Shown here one piece after another: positions 35,573 through 42,348 of a stretch of DNA of 42,348 nt; position 1 is the first letter of the stretch; every line of letters begins with the position of its first letter. Both the position numbers and the translations under genes were made by a program. The DNA is taken from the NCBI GenBank assembly GCA_937889855.1, contig CALBYK010000289.1:1-42348 (forward strand). The letters are read 5' to 3'. This DNA is from an uncultured Prevotella sp. GTDB lineage: Bacteria > Bacteroidota > Bacteroidia > Bacteroidales > Bacteroidaceae. The notes under the pieces are model-generated. The model worked only from the letters and a program-made list of their open reading frames with translations, did not search any database and was not told the DNA's origin.

Positions 35573-35665
35573 GGAACCGTTGTATGCGGAATCGCATGTA
35601 CGGTGGTGTTAGGGGGTGGAGAACGAAAGTAGGAAGAAAAACACTTCGTTTTCCTCCTACTCGAT
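35573..35665 (+). mobile_element. 3' end of a group II intron (domains V and VI), apparent truncated remnant
   Basis: Bases 35574-35607 form a 34-nt unit of the size and plan of group II domain V: lower stem ACCGT/ACGGT, internal loop, upper stem ATGCG/CGCAT with a four-base loop. The usual AGC triad reads AAC. A second hairpin (35629-35641 with 35650-35662, one mismatch) ends in CCTACTCGAT with an unpaired-type A about seven bases from the end and a terminal AT, as in domain VI and the AY 3' splice site. No intron 5' end or reverse transcriptase gene is present nearby. The call rests on recalled intron 3'-end patterns, not a search. Confidence 0.6.
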
Positions 35666-36040
35666 TGCGTGTTCAGCAATCCAATAGCCTGCCGCCACAG
35701 CCATAAATCCGAGCACGATGCTTAGTCCAGCATACAGCGCTGCTGCGATGATGTTGCCGCCGCGCAGCAGCGCAAGGTTCTCGTTGCAGAAGGTAGAGAA
35801 TGTGGTGAAGCCACCACATAGACCTGTCGTTAGCAGCATTCTGACGGAATTGCCGCCAAGGTTGCCATGCGATGACAAACCGTAGAACAGGCCTATAAGC
35901 AGACATCCACCGATATTCACAGCAAACGTTGGGTAGGGGAATGTGCTGTTCATATTCTCAGTCACAATCTTCGACACCATGAACCGCAAGGCAGAGCCAA
36001 TCCCGCCTCCAAGCGCGACAATTAATAATGTGCGTATCAT
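35657..36040 (-). CDS. crcB: CrcB/FluC fluoride channel
   Basis: The 127-residue protein has four predicted membrane helices. FluC landmarks are GGGIGSALRF near the N-terminus, the conserved Asn in TFAVNIGG, and GLCGGFTTFSTF with the sodium-site and Phe-box residues. FluC dimers export fluoride from the cytoplasm. The stop codon and last Glu codon lie inside the sequence I assign to the intron 3' end, so the natural C-terminus may have been altered slightly. The leader is too short to hold a fluoride riboswitch. Confidence 0.95.
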   Translation of the reverse strand: MIRTLLIVALGGGIGSALRFMVSKIVTENMNSTFPYPTFAVNIGGCLLIGLFYGLSSHGNLGGNSVRMLLTTGLCGGFTTFSTFCNENLALLRGGNIIAAALYAGLSIVLGFMAVAAGYWIAEHAIE

Positions 36041-36070
36041 ATATTATTTGTAAATGTTTTGTTTTTTGTG

Positions 36071-36078
36071 CAAAGTTA
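36071..36078 (-). promoter_or_regulatory. Predicted -7 element of crcB
   Basis: The minus strand reads TAACTTTG, 30 bases before the ATG at 36040. No good -33 match is present at 19-21 bases. Confidence 0.45.
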
Positions 36079-36168
36079 ATCAAAAAAGTAAATATTACAT
36101 AGTTGTTTGTGCACACAGTCTTTGCATGACCGCAAAATTGAATAAAAAAACAAAAATATCCGTTCAAC

Positions 36169-36201
36169 GTTCGTTTATCCGCTTGAAAATCGCTAACTTT
36201 G
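36169..36201 (+). promoter_or_regulatory. Promoter of pnp
   Basis: TAACTTTG (36194-36201) matches TAnnTTTG. The -33 position reads GTTCG (36169-36173) with 20 bases between. The leader to the ATG at 36242 is about 35 bases. Confidence 0.6.
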
Positions 36202-36241
36202 CTACCATATTTAATTTTTTGATGTTATTATAACGATTTAG

Positions 36242-38527
36242 ATGAACGTAATTACAAAGACAGTATCATTGCCTGATGGCAGAACCATCAGCATTGAGAC
36301 CGGGAAAGTGGCAAAGCAGACCGACGGAAGTGTTGTACTGCGTATGGGCAACACCGTACTTCTCGCCACTGTTTGTGCCGCAAAAGATGCAGTTCCCGGA
36401 ACAGATTTCATGCCTTTGCAGGTAGACTACAAAGAGCAGTACTCAGCAGCAGGCCGTTTCCCCGGTGGCTTCACAAAGCGCGAGGGCAAGTCGGGCGACA
36501 ACGAGATCCTCACGTCGCGCCTTGTTGACCGCGTGCTCCGTCCGCTCTTCCCGTCGAACTACCACGCCGAGGTATACGTACAGATCATGCTTCTCAGCGC
36601 CGACGGTGTTGACCAGCCTGATGCTCTTGCAGGATTTGCAGCTTCAGCCGCAATGGCTTGTTCAGATATACCTTTCGAATGTCCTATCTCTGAGGTTCGC
36701 GTTGCCCGCATCAACGGCGAGTATGTTATCGACCCGACCTTCGAGCAGATGAAGGATGCCGACATGGACATCATGGTTGGTGCCTCTGCCGAGAACATCA
36801 TGATGGTGGAGGGCGAGATGAAGGAAGTGTCGGAGCAGGACATGATTGGTGCCCTCAAGGCTGCCATGGCTGCAATCAAGCCGATGTGCGAGCTCCAGAC
36901 CGAGCTTTCAAAGGAGCTTGGCACCGACGTTAAGCGCGAGTACTGCCACGAGGTGAACGACGAGGAACTGCGCGAGCAGCTCCGCAAGGAGACCTACGAC
37001 AAGTGTTATGCCATCGCTGAGGCTGGCGACCACGACAAGAAGAGCCGCGAGGAGGCTTTCGACAAGATTCTCTCCGACTTCCAGGAGGCTTACGACGCAG
37101 CCCACACAGAGCTTACTCCCGAGGAGCTCGACGAGAAGCACGCTGAGATGGTGCGCTACTATGCCGACGTGATGCGCGACTCTATGCGCCGCTGCATCCT
37201 CGACGAGGGCAAACGTCTCGACGGCCGCAAGACCACAGACATCCGTCCTATCTGGTGCGAGGTGTCTCCGCTGCCTATGCCTCACGGAAGTGCTATCTTC
37301 ACACGTGGCGAGACACAGTCGTTGTCTACATGTACTCTCGGAACGAAGATGGACGAGAAGCTCGTTGACGACGTACTGGAGAAAGGCTACCAGCGCTTCC
37401 TCCTTCACTACAATTTCCCGCCGTTCTGTACTGGCGAGGCCAAGGCTCAGCGCGGTGTAGGTCGTCGTGAGATTGGTCACGGTCACCTGGCATGGCGCGG
37501 ATTGAAGGGTCAGATTCCTGAGGACTTCCCTTACACTGTTCGCCTTGTGAGCCAGATTCTCGAGTCAAACGGTTCTTCTTCAATGGCAACAGTATGTGCC
37601 GGCACTCTCGCCCTTATGGACGCTGGTGTTCCTATGAAGAAGCCTGTCAGCGGCATCGCAATGGGTCTTATCAAGAACCCGGGCGAGGAGAAGTATGCTG
37701 TGCTTAGCGACATCCTCGGTGATGAGGACCACTTGGGCGACATGGACTTCAAGACTACCGGTACACGCGACGGTCTTACAGCCACACAGATGGATATCAA
37801 GTGCGACGGTTTGAGCTTCGAGATTCTTGAGAAGGCTCTTATGCAGGCTAAGGCTGGCCGCGAGCATATCCTCAACTGCATGATGGAGACAATCTCTGAG
37901 CCGCGTAAGGAGCTCAAGCCGCAGGTTCCACGCATCATCCAGATTGAGATACCTAAGGAGTTCATTGGTGCCGTGATTGGCCCTGGTGGCAAGATTATCC
38001 AGCAGATGCAGGAGGACACTGGCGCAACAATCACCATCGACGAGGCCGACGGTGTAGGCAAAGTACAGATTTCGGCTCCTAACAAGGACGCCATCGATGC
38101 TGCCCTTGGCAAGATTAAGGCTATTGTTGCAATTCCTGAAGTTGGCGAAGTTTATGAGGGCACAGTGCGCTCTATCATGCCTTATGGCTGCTTCGTTGAA
38201 ATAATGCCTGGCAAGGACGGATTGCTCCACATCTCTGAGATTGACTGGAAGCGTCTTGAGACAGTAGAGGAGGCAGGCATCAAGGAAGGCGATAAAATTA
38301 AGGTTAAGCTCATGGAGATTGATCCGAAGACTGGTAAGTACAAACTCTCTCACCGTGTGCTTCTCCCGAAACCGGAGGGCTACGTAGAGCGTGAGCGTCG
38401 CCCACGTGGCGAGCGTCGTCCGCGCCGCGAGGGTGGTGAGCGCCGCGACGGACGTCGCGAGAACCGCGAGCACCGCGAGCCGAAGGACTTCAATGACTCA
38501 CTCGACCACAACAATGACATTGAATAA
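36242..38527 (+). CDS. pnp: Polyribonucleotide nucleotidyltransferase (PNPase)
   Basis: The 761-residue protein has two RNase PH domains (about 10-145 and 320-545) separated by a helical linker, a KH domain (about 563-622, with IGPGGKIIQ) and an S1 domain (about 635-706). The catalytic aspartates equivalent to E. coli 486 and 492 are Asp494 and Asp500 in DEDHLGDMD. PNPase degrades RNA 3' to 5' with phosphate and is a core mRNA decay enzyme. The last 50 residues are an Arg- and Glu-rich disordered tail with RRPRGERRPRRE-type repeats, probably extra RNA binding. It is monocistronic, with its own promoter and terminator. Confidence 0.98.
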   Translation: MNVITKTVSLPDGRTISIETGKVAKQTDGSVVLRMGNTVLLATVCAAKDAVPGTDFMPLQVDYKEQYSAAGRFPGGFTKREGKSGDNEILTSRLVDRVLRPLFPSNYHAEVYVQIMLLSADGVDQPDALAGFAASAAMACSDIPFECPISEVRVARINGEYVIDPTFEQMKDADMDIMVGASAENIMMVEGEMKEVSEQDMIGALKAAMAAIKPMCELQTELSKELGTDVKREYCHEVNDEELREQLRKETYDKCYAIAEAGDHDKKSREEAFDKILSDFQEAYDAAHTELTPEELDEKHAEMVRYYADVMRDSMRRCILDEGKRLDGRKTTDIRPIWCEVSPLPMPHGSAIFTRGETQSLSTCTLGTKMDEKLVDDVLEKGYQRFLLHYNFPPFCTGEAKAQRGVGRREIGHGHLAWRGLKGQIPEDFPYTVRLVSQILESNGSSSMATVCAGTLALMDAGVPMKKPVSGIAMGLIKNPGEEKYAVLSDILGDEDHLGDMDFKTTGTRDGLTATQMDIKCDGLSFEILEKALMQAKAGREHILNCMMETISEPRKELKPQVPRIIQIEIPKEFIGAVIGPGGKIIQQMQEDTGATITIDEADGVGKVQISAPNKDAIDAALGKIKAIVAIPEVGEVYEGTVRSIMPYGCFVEIMPGKDGLLHISEIDWKRLETVEEAGIKEGDKIKVKLMEIDPKTGKYKLSHRVLLPKPEGYVERERRPRGERRPRREGGERRDGRRENREHREPKDFNDSLDHNNDIE

Positions 38528-38550
38528 ATACGCTACATAACTAAAGAAAT

Positions 38551-38596
38551 TCCCTGCATGGAAGTCTCATCTTTTGACTTGCGTGCAGGGATTTTT
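38551..38596 (+). terminator. Rho-independent terminator of pnp
   Basis: Stem TCCCTGCA/TGCAGGGA (38551-38558 with 38584-38591), with inner AAGTC/GACTT pairing, is followed by TTTTT. It starts 23 bases after the stop. Confidence 0.9.
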
Positions 38597-38712
38597 ATAT
38601 TAAACAAGTTTTCAACAACAGAATTCATCAAACATACAAACATTATAATAACCACAAATCCAGAGTCCACGGCCACATAAGTGGATGCTAATGTTTAAAA
38701 ATGGCGAATCTG

Positions 38713-38744
38713 TTGATTGTAATTGAAGAAAATTGTTAACTTTG
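38713..38744 (+). promoter_or_regulatory. Promoter of the GH3 gene
   Basis: TTG (38713-38715), 21 bases, then TAACTTTG (38737-38744). The ATG is at 38802. Confidence 0.6.
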
Positions 38745-38801
38745 CAGATGATAATTTAACTACAAAACTACAGATAAATAATTTACTAAACACGCTCTAT
38801 T

Positions 38802-41285
38802 ATGATTTATAAACGAAGAAGCCTTTTTGCAATACTGCTTGCAGCATCGCTACTGCCGGCACCTGCGCAAACACATGTCAAGACAAAGAAGCAAACAAGC
38901 GTTGAAAACCCTATATACAAACAGGCGTCAAGACCTATAGAGGAACGCGTAGCCGACCTCTTGAAGCGCATGACATTGGAGGAGAAAATAGCGCAACTGC
39001 GCTGCCCTCTCGGTTGGGAGATGTACAACAAGACCAGCAAGAAGACGGTGGAGCCTTCGGAGAAGTTCAAAAAGATGATGGACGAAGCCCCCATTGGCTC
39101 TTATTGGGCTGTGCTGCGCGCTGACCCTTGGACTCAGAAGACACTCGAAACAGGATTGTATCCAGAACTGGCAGCGAAAGCCATAAATGGCCTTCAGAAA
39201 TACGCAGTAGAGAACACGCGTCTCGGCATACCCATTCTGTTTGCCGAGGAGACACCGCACGGACACATGGCAATAGGCACGACTGTCTACCCCACGGGAC
39301 TGTGCTGCGCGTCGACATGGAATCCCGAATTGATGCACCGCATGGGTGAGGCCATGGGGGCTGAAGTGCGCTCACAGGGAGGTAATGTTGGCTACGGTCC
39401 TGTGCTTGATGTGGCACGCGAGCCGCGCTGGTCGCGAATGGAAGAGGGGTTCGGCGAGGACCCTTGGCTTGCAGGCGTGCTCGGGCCTGCTATCGTGCAG
39501 GGCATGCAGGGTAACGCCACAGACGGCAAGCACGTATTTGCCACACTGAAACACCTGGCAGCATATGGCGTACCCGAGGGGGGCCACAACGGAGGCAGCG
39601 TGTATGCAGGCGAGCGCTTGCTGCGCTCTCAACTGCTCCTGCCGTTTGAACGAGCCGTGAAGTCGGGGGCCGCCACAGTGATGACATCTTACAACCATGT
39701 TGACGGCGTACCTTGCACCGGAAGCAAGAAACTCCTTACCGACATCCTGCGCGGCGAATGGGGATTCAACGGCGTCGTCTACAGCGACCTCTTCTCTGTT
39801 GAACTCATTCACGGACTGGGTGCCGCAAACGACAATGCACAGGCAGCATCTATAGCACTGAAGGCCGGACTCGACATGGATCTCGGAGGCGAGGCTTTCG
39901 GAAACAACCTGAAAAGCGAGTTTGAGAAAGGGGATATAAGCGAAGCCGACATCAACCGCGCCGTGGCAAATGTGCTTCGCTTGAAGTTTGAGCAGGGATT
40001 ATTCGAGAATCCATATGTCAACCCCAAGACAGCAAAGCTCACATGCCGCTCCGAGGAACACAAGGCTATTGCCGAGCAGGTGGCTGAAGAGGGCACTGTG
40101 TTGCTGAAGAACAACGGCGCACTGCCGTTGTCCCACTCGCTGAAACGCATCGCCGTGATTGGACCTAACGCCGACACACCATACAACCAACTCGGTGACT
40201 ATACAGCACCGCAGGCACGAGAGGCCATACACACCGTACTCGACGGCATCAAGGCTGTTGTAGGTGACAAGACGGAGGTGGTTTACGCCAAGGGATGTGC
40301 TGTGCGCGACACAACAACCGCCGACATCCCCGCTGCCGTGAAGGCAGCCGAGAATGCCGATGCCGTTGTACTGGTGGTAGGCGGCTCCAGCGCACGCGAC
40401 TTCCGCACTAAATATATATCTACCGGTGCAGCCATCGCCTCAAAGGAGGTGCTCGACATGGACTGTGGTGAGGGCTTTGACCGTTCCACACTCGACCTCC
40501 TCGGAAAGCAGGAGGAGCTTATCGACGCCATGGCGCAGGTGACGCGTCGCACAAGCAAGCCACTGATTGTCGTATACATAGAGGGACGCACGCTGCTGAT
40601 GAACAATGCAGCCGAGAAGGCCGACGCCTTACTCACGGCTTGGTATCCCGGCGAGCAGGGCGGCAACGCCATCGCCAAGATTCTGTTCGGTGACAAGAAC
40701 CCCTCTGGACGTCTGCCGGTGAGCATTCCACGCAGCGTTGGCCAGCTCCCCGTATACTATAGCCAGGGCAAGACGCGCGACTACATGGATATGGAGTCGG
40801 CTCCGCTCTATCCTTTCGGCTACGGACTGTCATACACCAAATTCGACTACTCAGGAATGACCATAGTGAAAATTGCCGACCCGTCTGACGCTGCCGCTAC
40901 TGCCAACAAACCGCAGGTGGCATCGGTCAACGGACAGACAGAGGCAATGGAGTCGGCTAATGGACTGCTGATGGCTGCAAGCCCGGCTCTTGCCAAGGTC
41001 AAGCTGACGGTGAAGAACACTGGCACGCGCGACGGCAGTGAGGTGGTGCAGCTCTATATCCACGACCGTGCAGCATCGTTCGCACAGCCGGCGTTGCAGC
41101 TGCGTGCCTTCGAGAAGGTGAGCCTGAAGGCTGGCGAGAGCCGCACCGTCGAGTTTACACTCGGCTTCGACGAACTTTCCATTATTGGTGAAGGCATGAA
41201 GCGCGTACTCGAGAAGGGCGACTTCGACATTCTTGTCGGGGCATCGTCACAGGACATAAGGCAGAAGGGGGTGCTGAGCCTGTAA
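38802..41285 (+). CDS. GH3 family glycoside hydrolase, exported (beta-glucosidase-like)
   Basis: The 827-residue protein has a signal peptide (to about 22), a GH3 TIM-barrel domain (about 45-400), an alpha/beta sandwich (about 430-660) and a C-terminal fibronectin III-like domain (from about 735). The nucleophile is Asp329 in VVYSDLFS, the KH pair is Lys250-His251, and Glu557 in CGEGFDRSTL is a likely acid/base. Substrates of such GH3 enzymes include beta-glucosides and beta-xylosides, and the exact one cannot be told. A low-complexity Ala/Asn/Ser-rich insert at about 691-731 precedes the last domain. It stands alone, outside any SusCD locus. Confidence 0.93.
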   Translation: MIYKRRSLFAILLAASLLPAPAQTHVKTKKQTSVENPIYKQASRPIEERVADLLKRMTLEEKIAQLRCPLGWEMYNKTSKKTVEPSEKFKKMMDEAPIGSYWAVLRADPWTQKTLETGLYPELAAKAINGLQKYAVENTRLGIPILFAEETPHGHMAIGTTVYPTGLCCASTWNPELMHRMGEAMGAEVRSQGGNVGYGPVLDVAREPRWSRMEEGFGEDPWLAGVLGPAIVQGMQGNATDGKHVFATLKHLAAYGVPEGGHNGGSVYAGERLLRSQLLLPFERAVKSGAATVMTSYNHVDGVPCTGSKKLLTDILRGEWGFNGVVYSDLFSVELIHGLGAANDNAQAASIALKAGLDMDLGGEAFGNNLKSEFEKGDISEADINRAVANVLRLKFEQGLFENPYVNPKTAKLTCRSEEHKAIAEQVAEEGTVLLKNNGALPLSHSLKRIAVIGPNADTPYNQLGDYTAPQAREAIHTVLDGIKAVVGDKTEVVYAKGCAVRDTTTADIPAAVKAAENADAVVLVVGGSSARDFRTKYISTGAAIASKEVLDMDCGEGFDRSTLDLLGKQEELIDAMAQVTRRTSKPLIVVYIEGRTLLMNNAAEKADALLTAWYPGEQGGNAIAKILFGDKNPSGRLPVSIPRSVGQLPVYYSQGKTRDYMDMESAPLYPFGYGLSYTKFDYSGMTIVKIADPSDAAATANKPQVASVNGQTEAMESANGLLMAASPALAKVKLTVKNTGTRDGSEVVQLYIHDRAASFAQPALQLRAFEKVSLKAGESRTVEFTLGFDELSIIGEGMKRVLEKGDFDILVGASSQDIRQKGVLSL

Positions 41286-41374
41286 ATACAACTGACCAAT
41301 CTTTGGATTGTACCATGCTTCGGTAACACAACAACCAAATTCTGGTAGCAGGCTTACATGGCTTTGTAGATTCA

Positions 41375-41391
41375 TTACCAAGCCTTGGTAA
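41375..41391 (+). other. Short inverted repeat downstream of the GH3 gene
   Basis: TTACCAA/TTGGTAA with a three-base loop lies about 90 bases after the stop, and a CAATC/GATTG hairpin lies closer. Neither has a T-run, so no clear terminator for GH3 is seen in 41286-41485. The rest of this interval holds no gene. Confidence 0.3.
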
Positions 41392-41485
41392 CACGAGTTC
41401 TGGGTCAATATGGCTTATAAGAGTGCTTTAATGATGCTTGATAGGGCAGCAATGGCATTGAAAAGTAGAAAAATACCCTAAAAAC

Positions 41486-41516
41486 TTTGCTAATTCACAA
41501 ATAATCAGTAACTTTG
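41486..41516 (+). promoter_or_regulatory. Promoter of rpsU
   Basis: TTTG (41486-41489), 19 bases, then TAACTTTG (41509-41516), an exact consensus match. The leader to the ATG is about 60 bases. Confidence 0.82.
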
Positions 41517-41524
41517 CACCCACA

Positions 41525-41545
41525 TTTGCGGTAAGGCACCGCAAA
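41525..41545 (+). promoter_or_regulatory. Leader hairpin of rpsU
   Basis: A perfect 8-bp stem TTTGCGGT/ACCGCAAA with loop AAGGC lies at the very 5' end of the predicted transcript. It may protect the mRNA or take part in feedback control by the ribosomal protein. Confidence 0.5.
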
Positions 41546-41583
41546 GTCAATATTGTATAACTAAATTAATAAAAGAAAACAAA

Positions 41584-41775
41584 ATGATTATTGTACCAGT
41601 TAAAGATGGTGAGAACATCGAAAGAGCTCTCAAGAAGTTCAAGAGAAAATTCGAAAAGACAGGTGTTGTTAAAGAGTTGCGCGCACGCCAGCAGTACAAC
41701 AAGCCTTCTGTTTTGAAGAGACTCAAGATGGAGCACGCTATCTATGTTCAGCAGCTCCGTGCTAACGAGGAATAA
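41584..41775 (+). CDS. rpsU: Ribosomal protein bS21
   Basis: The 63-residue basic protein begins MIIVPVKDGENIERALKKFKR and contains the bS21 core ELRARQQYNKPS. bS21 binds the small subunit near the 16S rRNA 3' end, and in Bacteroidetes it helps hide the anti-Shine-Dalgarno sequence. The start is preceded by an A-rich stretch without GGAGG, as is normal in this group. It has its own promoter and appears to be transcribed into the structured region that follows. Confidence 0.97.
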   Translation: MIIVPVKDGENIERALKKFKRKFEKTGVVKELRARQQYNKPSVLKRLKMEHAIYVQQLRANEE

Positions 41776-41809
41776 TAATTCCACCATTTCGACACATTAA
41801 TAAATATAA

Positions 41810-42039
41810 ATGACCGCGTGTCCTTTGCCGCAGGCAAAACGCGTCGGGTCGGATGGATCAGGAGGTGTATACATTCCCTTAGACATATAATCATTTCATA
41901 AATATCAAAGTTCTCCAACCCGGTTCTTAATCGGTCACGTATAATGTGACGCACACGCTGAGTGTGTGAGTGGAGTGACGTAAGATGGCAAAAGAAGCGC
42001 CGTGTTAACGGAATGTTTCTTTTGCCATCTTTTTTTTTC
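41810..42039 (+). ncRNA. Candidate structured RNA or structured 3' UTR downstream of rpsU
   Basis: From 41811 several helices can form: a closing helix TGACC/GGTCA (41811-41815 with 41933-41937), a hairpin GCGT..TTTGCC/GGCAAA..ACGC (41816-41842), CGGGT/ACCCG (41845-41849 with 41918-41922) and GGAG/CTCC (41861-41864 with 41913-41916). GTCAC/GTGAC (41934-41938 with 41946-41950) competes with the closing helix. Two more hairpins and a strong terminator follow. No promoter is seen directly upstream, so it is probably co-transcribed with rpsU or processed from it. I cannot match it to a named class. A 26-codon ATG frame (41810-41890) overlaps it and offers another reading. Confidence 0.45.
41982..42039 (+). 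terminator. Strong rho-independent terminator
   Basis: A perfect 15-bp stem (41982-41996 with 42017-42031) has an inner CCGT/ACGG hairpin and is followed by eight or more T. It ends the rpsU or candidate ncRNA transcript. The next 260 bases (42040-42300) are AT-rich and show no gene I can support. Confidence 0.93.
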
Positions 42040-42302
42040 TCTCTCTCTTTATCTCTCCTTACGACATCATCTGTTGCAACCATGAATTCCTGACGCCTTT
42101 TGTGCTTGTTTTGTTTTAGTAGGCGGGCAGTAAATATATAAGCCAATTAGCAGAAGCAAATTGTTTTCTTATAATGTCAGCTTCTCAATGATTTGTTGCG
42201 GCAAAAAATCGACCCGACAGTAGCTTTTTAATTCAATATGCTTGATTTACCTCAATTATATGCTAAAAATCAACTTTTTTTGAAACTTTTTTGTCAAAAC
42301 AC

Positions 42303-42333
42303 TTGCACGGAAAGAATTTTTGCCTTACCTTTG
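42303..42333 (+). promoter_or_regulatory. Promoter reading out of the window to the right
   Basis: TTG (42303-42305), 20 bases, then TACCTTTG (42326-42333) matches the consensus. The AT-rich upstream stretch and the GC-rich CGCTTTCGAGA after it would suit a stable RNA (tRNA or rRNA) promoter, but the gene itself lies outside the window. Confidence 0.6.
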
Positions 42334-42348
42334 CATCCGCTTTCGAGA

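Noticed and set aside
35629..35662. Ordinary terminator for the PD-(D/E)XK or crcB gene
   Set aside because: The stem could act as one, but no T-run follows on either strand, and with the neighbouring 34-nt hairpin the intron domain V-VI reading explains more of the sequence.
36041..36110. Fluoride riboswitch upstream of crcB
   Set aside because: The predicted promoter leaves a leader of only about 25 bases, and the sequence lacks the conserved fluoride-aptamer features.
37580..38473. 297-codon minus-strand frame opposite pnp
   Set aside because: Antisense shadow of the pnp gene. The protein has no domain features and no promoter.
41748..42146. 132-codon minus-strand frame after rpsU
   Set aside because: It runs through the strong terminator hairpin and the rpsU 3' end, and the translation looks random.
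42334..42348. Start of a tRNA or rRNA gene
   Set aside because: Only 15 bases remain after the promoter, too few to recognise any gene.

Overview
The window comes from a Bacteroidales genome, most likely a Prevotella-like gut or oral commensal. The evidence is a SusC/SusD outer-membrane import pair, a NigD-like lipoprotein, a GH92 mannosidase, two secreted proteases with type IX-like C-termini, and repeated promoters of the Bacteroidetes form TTTG-N19-21-TAnnTTTG with no clear Shine-Dalgarno sequences. Almost all DNA is coding. The species call is inference.

Region 1 (1-11700). A minus-strand suf operon for Fe-S assembly runs sufB, an unexpected outer-membrane protein gene, sufC, then sufD, which is cut by the window edge. 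Next comes a minus-strand pair: a GH92 mannosidase and a NagB-like/PIG-L deacetylase fusion whose NagB half lacks the usual catalytic residues. Two plus-strand PLP-enzyme genes of sulfur amino-acid metabolism and a minus-strand rubrerythrin follow.

Region 2 (11800-18950). A minus-strand cell-envelope operon from a well-formed promoter reads PASTA protein, rluD, ddl, a PlsC-like acyltransferase and a NigD-like lipoprotein. Divergent from it are a membrane-anchored unknown protein and a lipoprotein joining MORN repeats to a GH25 lysozyme domain.

Region 3 (19100-29420). A C10 cysteine protease diverges from a susC-susD-surface lipoprotein operon, followed by an M6 metalloprotease. Both proteases carry similar C-terminal sorting tails. 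No glycoside hydrolase is present, so the SusCD pair may import peptides. This is the best candidate here for an undescribed nutrient system.

Region 4 (29420-36040). An operon reads acyl-CoA ligase, prfB, a 46-codon membrane microprotein and a CYTH triphosphatase. A DUF4369/thioredoxin-fold lipoprotein without its CxxC motif and a PD-(D/E)XK 'transposase' with an internal 12-bp tandem repeat follow. Beside that gene is what looks like the 3' end (domains V and VI) of a group II intron, whose terminus overlaps the stop codon of crcB.

Region 5 (36040-42348). pnp, a GH3 glycosidase and rpsU follow, each with its own promoter. Downstream of rpsU is a segment of about 230 nt that can fold into several helices and ends in a strong terminator. 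It is a candidate noncoding RNA or structured 3' UTR. The window ends on a promoter reading out to the right.
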